From assembly GCF_009877435.1 (NCBI RefSeq), contig NZ_WXEX01000006.1, positions 186,001 to 250,000 of the forward strand: a DNA stretch of 64,000 nt, read 5' to 3'. The DNA is from Heliomicrobium gestii. GTDB taxonomy: Bacteria; Bacillota; Desulfitobacteriia; Heliobacteriales; Heliobacteriaceae. The notes below the pieces were generated by a model, which searched no databases, was not told the DNA's origin, and saw only the letters and a program-made list of their open reading frames with translations. Below, piece by piece: positions 60,106 through 64,000 of this stretch; the first letter of the stretch is position 1, and the number at the start of each line of letters is the position of its first letter. Both the position numbers and the translations under genes were made by a program.

Positions 60106-60402
60106 ATGTACCAAGACAAGTATCTCACCTGTAAAGAGTGCGGTAGCGAGTTCCTGTTCTCCGCTTCGGAGCAAGAATTCTACGCTGAAAAAGGCTTCAC
60201 TAACGAGCCTGGCCGTTGCGCCGGTTGCCGGGCTGCCCGGAAAGCTCAACGCGGCGGTTCCACCGAACCCCGTCAAGAGCGTCAAATGTTCCCCGCCGTC
60301 TGCGCCTCCTGCGGCGTGGAAACCAGTGTTCCCTTCCAGCCCCGCGGCGATAAGCCCGTCTACTGCCGCGACTGCTTCAACAACCGCCGCAGCAACTGGT
60401 AA
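60106..60402 (+). CDS. Small two-domain zinc-ribbon protein
   Basis: This 98-residue protein has an N-terminal ribbon with CKECGSEFLFSASEQEFYAEKGF and CAGC (residues 9-45), the layout of the bacterial zf-trcl family. A second CxxC motif follows, CASCGVETSVPFQPRGDKPVYCRDCF, like the CxxC-x-S/A-SSH family of FusB/CxxCxC Firmicute proteins. So it has eight Cys in four CxxC pairs and probably binds two zinc ions. GAGGAGG precedes the ATG. It ends in a strong terminator. Function unknown; nucleic-acid binding is a guess. Confidence 0.85.
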   Translation: MYQDKYLTCKECGSEFLFSASEQEFYAEKGFTNEPGRCAGCRAARKAQRGGSTEPRQERQMFPAVCASCGVETSVPFQPRGDKPVYCRDCFNNRRSNW

Positions 60403-60737
60403 TCCTCTGAACATACAAAGCACCCCAGGCCTGCCTTGGGGTGCTTTTTCTTTTTAAAAAATTATATCTAGAAATCAAGTATGCGATAAAGATAATGTCC
60501 CCACCCGACAAGCCCCGAATCTTTTACATAAAAATATCAGAAACCCTGTTGTTTTATACGGATATAGACTGACCTCTTCGAGGTTATCGCATTGATTTGA
60601 TTTTTTTGACATGGTAAGCTTAGAACAAGGACATCTTTTCTGTTTATTTGTAAAATCTTTACGCCGATTTGGCGGTTGCGGCCATAGAAATAAAACATTA
60701 TGTAGATGGGATTATGATTTGAGAAGGGATGAGTCGT
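60403..60737 (+). other. 335-base AT-rich gap before the CXXX-repeat operon
   Basis: After the terminator at 60419-60456 the gap is far more AT-rich than the rest of the window and must hold the promoter of the CXXX operon. TTGACA occurs at 60606-60611, but no good -10 lies 16-18 bases downstream. TTGCGG followed after 17 bases by TATGTA near 60676-60704 is a weaker candidate. A small ACCTCTTCGAGGT hairpin lies near 60573-60585. No ORF or known riboswitch was found. Confidence 0.5.
60419..60456 (+). terminator. Terminator of the zinc-ribbon gene
   Basis: AGCACCCCA pairs with TGGGGTGCT around GGCCTGCCT and is followed by TTTTCTTTTT. It isolates the CXXX operon from read-through. Confidence 0.92.
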
Positions 60738-61274
60738 ATGGATTTTGAAGAAAAAAACTCAGGAACCGAACCATTGCAAAGTGAAAGGATCAGTCGACGA
60801 AGTTTTGTGAAGAACACCACCATCCTCATCCCTTCGCTAACCATCCTCGGGCTCGGACTGCTTACCAGCGGTTGTGACAGTGATTCCGATGATGACGATA
60901 AATCGGATAAGAAAGACAAAAAAACAGACAGCTCCAGCTCCAGTCAACCGGCGAAATCGACAACGACAGATGATTCGACTTCATCGAATAAATCCACCAG
61001 TGGTGGTTCCAGCCAGTCGAGCAAATCCTCGACGACATCCACCCCGACGAATTCATCGAGTCAACCGGCGAAACCCACTTCGAGTGATTCCAAAAGCAGT
61101 TCCAAATCGACCTGTGACGGCAATTGCAGCGGTTCCTGCAGCGGCAGCTGCAGTGGCAGTTGCATGACCGGCTGCAGTGGCCGCTGCTCCGGTATGTGCG
61201 GTTCCAGTTGTGGCGGCCTTTGTCAAAGCAGCTGCCAGGGCGGGTGTCATGTGACCTGCCTGCACGGCCGGTGA
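60738..61274 (+). CDS. CXXX-repeat modified-peptide precursor with Tat/lipoprotein signal
   Basis: This 178-residue precursor starts at ATG 60738; AGAAGGG lies nine bases upstream, whereas an ATG three codons earlier abuts it. Residues 18-25 read ISRRSFVK, a near-perfect twin-arginine motif, followed by a hydrophobic stretch and LLTSGC with a lipobox-like Cys46. Residues 47-64 are Asp/Lys-rich and 65-124 Ser/Thr-rich, with SSSQPAK twice. The C-terminus holds 13 Cys (126, 130, ... 174) at exactly four-residue spacing, mostly CSGS-like units, ending LHGR. The radical SAM gene follows by 62 bases. This is the pattern of CXXX-repeat peptides. Modification, lipidation and export are inferred. Confidence 0.88.
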   Translation: MDFEEKNSGTEPLQSERISRRSFVKNTTILIPSLTILGLGLLTSGCDSDSDDDDKSDKKDKKTDSSSSSQPAKSTTTDDSTSSNKSTSGGSSQSSKSSTTSTPTNSSSQPAKPTSSDSKSSSKSTCDGNCSGSCSGSCSGSCMTGCSGRCSGMCGSSCGGLCQSSCQGGCHVTCLHGR

Positions 61275-61336
61275 TCCTTTATTTGACCCAGTGACTGCCG
61301 CGGGAAAATTGGATGCACGGGAGAAGGTAACGCCAC

Positions 61337-62524
61337 ATGTCCGACGGGCAAAGGAGTCAACTCGGATACAGACTGGGACAACCCTTTAAGAACTGGCAAG
61401 AAGAAAGCGTAAAAAGCATCACCTTTATCGTCACGGAAGATTGTCAGTTGAGATGCAAATACTGCTATGTTGTCGGCAAAAACAATGTGAACAAATTGGA
61501 CTTTTCTATCGCCCGACGCACGGTCGACTATCTGTTGGCTGAACGGAGCCTGTTTGGCGAGAAGTCGGTCATTTTTGATTTTATCGGCGGCGAGCCTTTT
61601 CTCGAGATCGATCGGGTGGACCAGATCTGCGACTACATCAAAATCGCTATGTATCGCTTGGATCATCCCTGGTTTAACAGCTACCGGTTCAATTTCACCA
61701 CCAACGGGTTGATGTATGATGACGAACGGGTTCAACGGTTTATTCAAAAAAACAAAACCCACTTGAGCATCGGGATCACCCTCGACGGCACGAAGACGAA
61801 ACATGACGCCAACCGGATTTTCCCCAACGGGTCTGGTTCGTACGATCTGATCATGAAAAACATCCCCCTCTGGTTACACCAATTTCCCGACGCGCGGACC
61901 AAATCGACCGTCTCCCGGGACGATCTCCCCTATATCAAGGAAAGCGTGATCCATTTATGGGAACTGGGGATTAAGACCATCGACATCAACCTGGTCTTTG
62001 AAGATGTCTGGCACGACGGCGATGATGTCCTTTTTGAAACCCAACTCAGGGAACTGGCCGATTACATCATCGACCACCAGCTCTACGAAGACCATAATGT
62101 ATCCTTCTTTTCAGAACTGATCGGAAAACCCTTGGATGCCGTTCATGACAATCAAAACTGGTGTGGCGCCGGCCGCATGCTCGCCGTCAACCATACAGGC
62201 AATTTCTATCCCTGTGTGCGCTTTGCCCCCTTTTCCCTCAATCACAAGCCTGCGCGGGTCGTCGGCGATTGTTTCACCGGTGTGGACATGAATAAGCTGC
62301 GACCCTTTCTGGTATTGGACCGGATCTCCCAGAGCAACAGCGAATGCATGACCTGTGAAGTGGCCAGCGGATGCGCCTGGTGTCCGGGCGCGAATTATGA
62401 TTATGCCGACACGCCGACCATCTACCAACGGGCCACATTTATCTGTAACATGCACAAGGCCAGGGTGCGGGCCAACGATTATTTTTGGAACAAGCTGCGC
62501 GCTGCGCAGTCAACGGAGGCATAG
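61337..62524 (+). CDS. Radical SAM/SPASM peptide maturase of the CXXX-repeat system
   Basis: This 395-residue enzyme has the radical SAM cluster motif CQLRCKYC (Cys36, 40, 43), a GGEPF SAM-binding motif (84-88) and a C-terminal SPASM-like domain. The SPASM Cys are 276 and 293 (CX11GX4C), then 337, 340, 346, 349 and 370 (CX2CX5CX2C, then C), enough for two auxiliary 4Fe-4S clusters. Such enzymes install thioether or C-C crosslinks in ribosomal peptides. The upstream Cys-rich precursor makes sulfur-to-carbon thioethers the leading guess. GAAGG precedes the ATG. The next gene starts on the base after its stop. Confidence 0.92.
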   Translation: MSDGQRSQLGYRLGQPFKNWQEESVKSITFIVTEDCQLRCKYCYVVGKNNVNKLDFSIARRTVDYLLAERSLFGEKSVIFDFIGGEPFLEIDRVDQICDYIKIAMYRLDHPWFNSYRFNFTTNGLMYDDERVQRFIQKNKTHLSIGITLDGTKTKHDANRIFPNGSGSYDLIMKNIPLWLHQFPDARTKSTVSRDDLPYIKESVIHLWELGIKTIDINLVFEDVWHDGDDVLFETQLRELADYIIDHQLYEDHNVSFFSELIGKPLDAVHDNQNWCGAGRMLAVNHTGNFYPCVRFAPFSLNHKPARVVGDCFTGVDMNKLRPFLVLDRISQSNSECMTCEVASGCAWCPGANYDYADTPTIYQRATFICNMHKARVRANDYFWNKLRAAQSTEA

Positions 62525-63487
62525 ATGGCACTCACACACCTGATGATCATGACGGAAAACGTGGTAGCCCCCATGTGCTACTATCGAGCAGAAAAAAACC
62601 AGCCCTTCACGGGATTTATTGCAAAAGAGCGCCTCACGGAGGCGATTGCCTTTGCCGCAGCGCAAAACCTGTCCGTAAATTACCTGCTGGGCGATCATCA
62701 CCTGCCCGATGATTTGCTTGACCTCATGGCGCAGAGCGGCGGCGCTTTCATCTCCCCAGTCAGCGTCAGCCAGGTCCGTCCGGCCACCGTCGTGATTCGC
62801 CTGTCCGAAGACAATCTGGTGAACCTGAACGAGTCCGTTGACAATGTGATCCTCCTGGTGCCGAAGACCGCCCTGGCTCAACTGGCCAATGGGATCACCC
62901 TGTTGTCCCATCTCACCAAGCGAATCAACGTGATCTTGGAGGACATCCCTCAATTTACAGGCAATGAATTCTGGACCTATACGGAACAGTTGGAGCAAGT
63001 CATTGAATTGCTCATCGCCGCCTACTCACGCCACCATATTTTTGAGGTGAGCGTCCTTTCGGACAGGCTCATGCTCGGCGATATGAACAACTGCAACGCC
63101 GGGATCGATCATGTGACCGTGGCGCCCGATGGCGCCTTGTACCTGTGTCCCGCCTTTTTTTACCACGATCCCGCCCATTCCATCGGCCATTTGCGCGACG
63201 GGTTGCAACAAAAAAACAGCCACCTGCTCCGCCTGGACCATGCCCCCATCTGCAGAGCCTGTGACGCTTTTCACTGTAAGCGCTGTCACTTTTTATCGGT
63301 CACGACGACCGGCGAAATCCATATCCCCTCCCGGCAACAGTGCCTCCTTTCTCACATTGAACGGGATGCGTCGCGACGGTTGCTTCACCGGCTCCATACG
63401 ATGGGCCTTTTCGCCAAACTCCCGGCCATCCCGGGCGTCGATTACCTCGATCCCATCTCCAAAACCCTGCGGTTACTCTACCAATAG
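62525..63487 (+). CDS. CXXX-repeat peptide maturase, SPASM-like protein without radical SAM motif
   Basis: This 320-residue protein begins directly after the radical SAM stop. Its second half has a SPASM-like Cys set: Cys190 and Cys208 in CX12GX4C, then Cys243, 246, 251 and 254 (CX2CX4CX2C), and Cys273. The N-terminal part has no CxxxCxxC; only Cys18 is there. It therefore looks like a radical SAM relative that lost the catalytic cluster but kept the auxiliary clusters, or a scaffold/partner. Family databases list such proteins as CXXX-repeat maturases beside the radical SAM enzyme. Role in binding or relaying electrons is inference. Confidence 0.85.
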   Translation: MALTHLMIMTENVVAPMCYYRAEKNQPFTGFIAKERLTEAIAFAAAQNLSVNYLLGDHHLPDDLLDLMAQSGGAFISPVSVSQVRPATVVIRLSEDNLVNLNESVDNVILLVPKTALAQLANGITLLSHLTKRINVILEDIPQFTGNEFWTYTEQLEQVIELLIAAYSRHHIFEVSVLSDRLMLGDMNNCNAGIDHVTVAPDGALYLCPAFFYHDPAHSIGHLRDGLQQKNSHLLRLDHAPICRACDAFHCKRCHFLSVTTTGEIHIPSRQQCLLSHIERDASRRLLHRLHTMGLFAKLPAIPGVDYLDPISKTLRLLYQ

Positions 63488-63498
63488 GAGGCCCGTTC

Positions 63499-63837
63499 AT
63501 GCGAAACCAGGAAGACTGGAAGGCTTGTCGAACCTGTAAAAAACACGGAAAAAAAGAACTGGTCGGCCAAGTGACGCCGGAAGAGCGCGACGAGATCCGC
63601 TTTCTCTATGAGCGAAAAAACGGCTTGCTGGAGCTTTCACTCACACTGAACAAATTGCCGGAACAAGAGTTGGAAAACAGCGGATTGTACCATAAACTCG
63701 TCCATGATATTTCCGATATTTCCGCCCGTTTTCAACGTTGGTGGGACGAGAAAAGCCAAACATACCGTTGGAAAAACGTCGACGGCGGCAGCTGGGAAAT
63801 CGATTTTGACAGTTGCAACATCTTTTTGCGTCAATAG
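63499..63837 (+). CDS. Small CXXX-repeat system accessory protein
   Basis: This 112-residue protein follows the maturase by 11 bases. It has an N-terminal CRTC pair (Cys10, Cys13), a long charged helix (about residues 27-80, TPEERDEIRFLYERKNGLLELSLTL) and a beta-like end with WKNVDGGSWEIDFDS and Cys106. AGGAGG lies eight bases before the ATG. It matches the small third component named CXXX-repeat peptide modification system protein. It might present the precursor to the radical SAM enzyme, but it lacks the winged-helix look of a RiPP recognition element. Function unknown. Confidence 0.75.
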   Translation: MRNQEDWKACRTCKKHGKKELVGQVTPEERDEIRFLYERKNGLLELSLTLNKLPEQELENSGLYHKLVHDISDISARFQRWWDEKSQTYRWKNVDGGSWEIDFDSCNIFLRQ

Positions 63838-63847
63838 TCAAGGGCCT

Positions 63848-64000
63848 TTAGGGCGAATCATTGTCCAACAAAATCTTGCGGAAATTCTTTTCAATCTCCG
63901 GCGGCGCGTCCCCCGGGGATTTTTCTTGCGCTTCGATCTGTTGGATCTGCTTGAAGAGCTTTTTATCGGTCGTCACATGCACCCGGTAGCCCTTGTAGGT
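63848..64000 (-). CDS. C-terminal part of an unidentified protein, partial (runs off right edge)
   Basis: The minus-strand frame is open from the window edge to a TAA at 63848-63850 and gives 50 residues. They start TYKGYRVHVTTDKKLFKQ and continue with a Glu/Lys-rich helix and end KILLDNDSP. No start codon is in the window. Codon use is like that of the neighbours. It converges on the CXXX operon with only ten bases between stops. Family unknown. Confidence 0.6.
   Translation of the reverse strand, partial: TYKGYRVHVTTDKKLFKQIQQIEAQEKSPGDAPPEIEKNFRKILLDNDSP

Noticed and set aside
60606-60634. TTGACA as the -35 of the CXXX operon promoter
   Set aside because: No acceptable -10 at 16-18 bases downstream, so no promoter was called there.
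61113-61259. Regular short repeats that might suggest a CRISPR or minisatellite
   Set aside because: The 12-base period encodes the CXXX units in frame; spacing is too short for CRISPR and there are no spacers.

Overview
The window comes from a moderately GC-rich (roughly 55-60%, judged by eye), spore-forming, flagellated Firmicute. Sporulation genes (spoIIID, spoIID, spo0F), Gram-positive wall genes (mbl, murA, a FemAB-type ligase) and a Bacillus-like gene order support this. A cytoplasmic-type NiFe uptake hydrogenase and a cobalamin-binding radical SAM enzyme suggest an anaerobic Clostridia member. Heliobacteriaceae fits well, but that is inference and no photosynthesis gene is present. Most core genes lie on the minus strand.

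From 0 to 46 kb, read right to left, the order closely parallels the Bacillus subtilis region pyrG - spo0F - fba - glpX - rpmE - prfA - prmC - ywlC - mntP - ywlE - rpiB - ywlG - glyA - upp - mnaA - atp operon - ywmB - murA - spoIID - spoIIID - mbl - flhO - flhP. Local insertions include galU, sppA, alr, a FemAB ligase, an M23/LysM peptidase, DUF1385 and DUF2062 membrane proteins and a B12-radical SAM protein. The ten-gene atp operon (atpZ, I, B, E, F, H, A, G, D, C) is complete and ends in a strong terminator. Several sporulation-type promoters can be read directly. One is a SigE-like promoter that fixes a GTG start for spoIID. Another is a SigH-like promoter embedded in Spo0A boxes upstream of murA.

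From 46 to 60 kb the gene content is more accessory and both strands are used. It includes a soluble chemoreceptor-like protein with reversed domain order, a PAS histidine kinase and response regulator, and a convergent LysR/YeiH pair. galE, a DHH phosphoesterase and hupSL (with an atypical proximal-cluster motif) follow. A small lipid cluster comes next: an OlsB-like N-acyltransferase, an LpxL-like acyltransferase and a divergent patatin phospholipase.

From 60.4 to 63.8 kb lies the most interesting locus, a plus-strand peptide-modification operon behind an AT-rich leader. Its first gene encodes a Tat-type lipoprotein precursor whose C-terminus carries 13 cysteines at an exact four-residue period (CXXX repeats). 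It is followed by a radical SAM/SPASM maturase, a second SPASM-like protein without the radical SAM CxxxCxxC, and a small CxxC protein. The architecture matches what family databases call a CXXX-repeat peptide modification system. I know of no established product, chemistry or function for it.

No tRNA, rRNA, insertion sequence or CRISPR array was recognised. A 403-base gap between argS and rpoE holds a large imperfect palindrome and tandem degenerate repeats that no gene explains.
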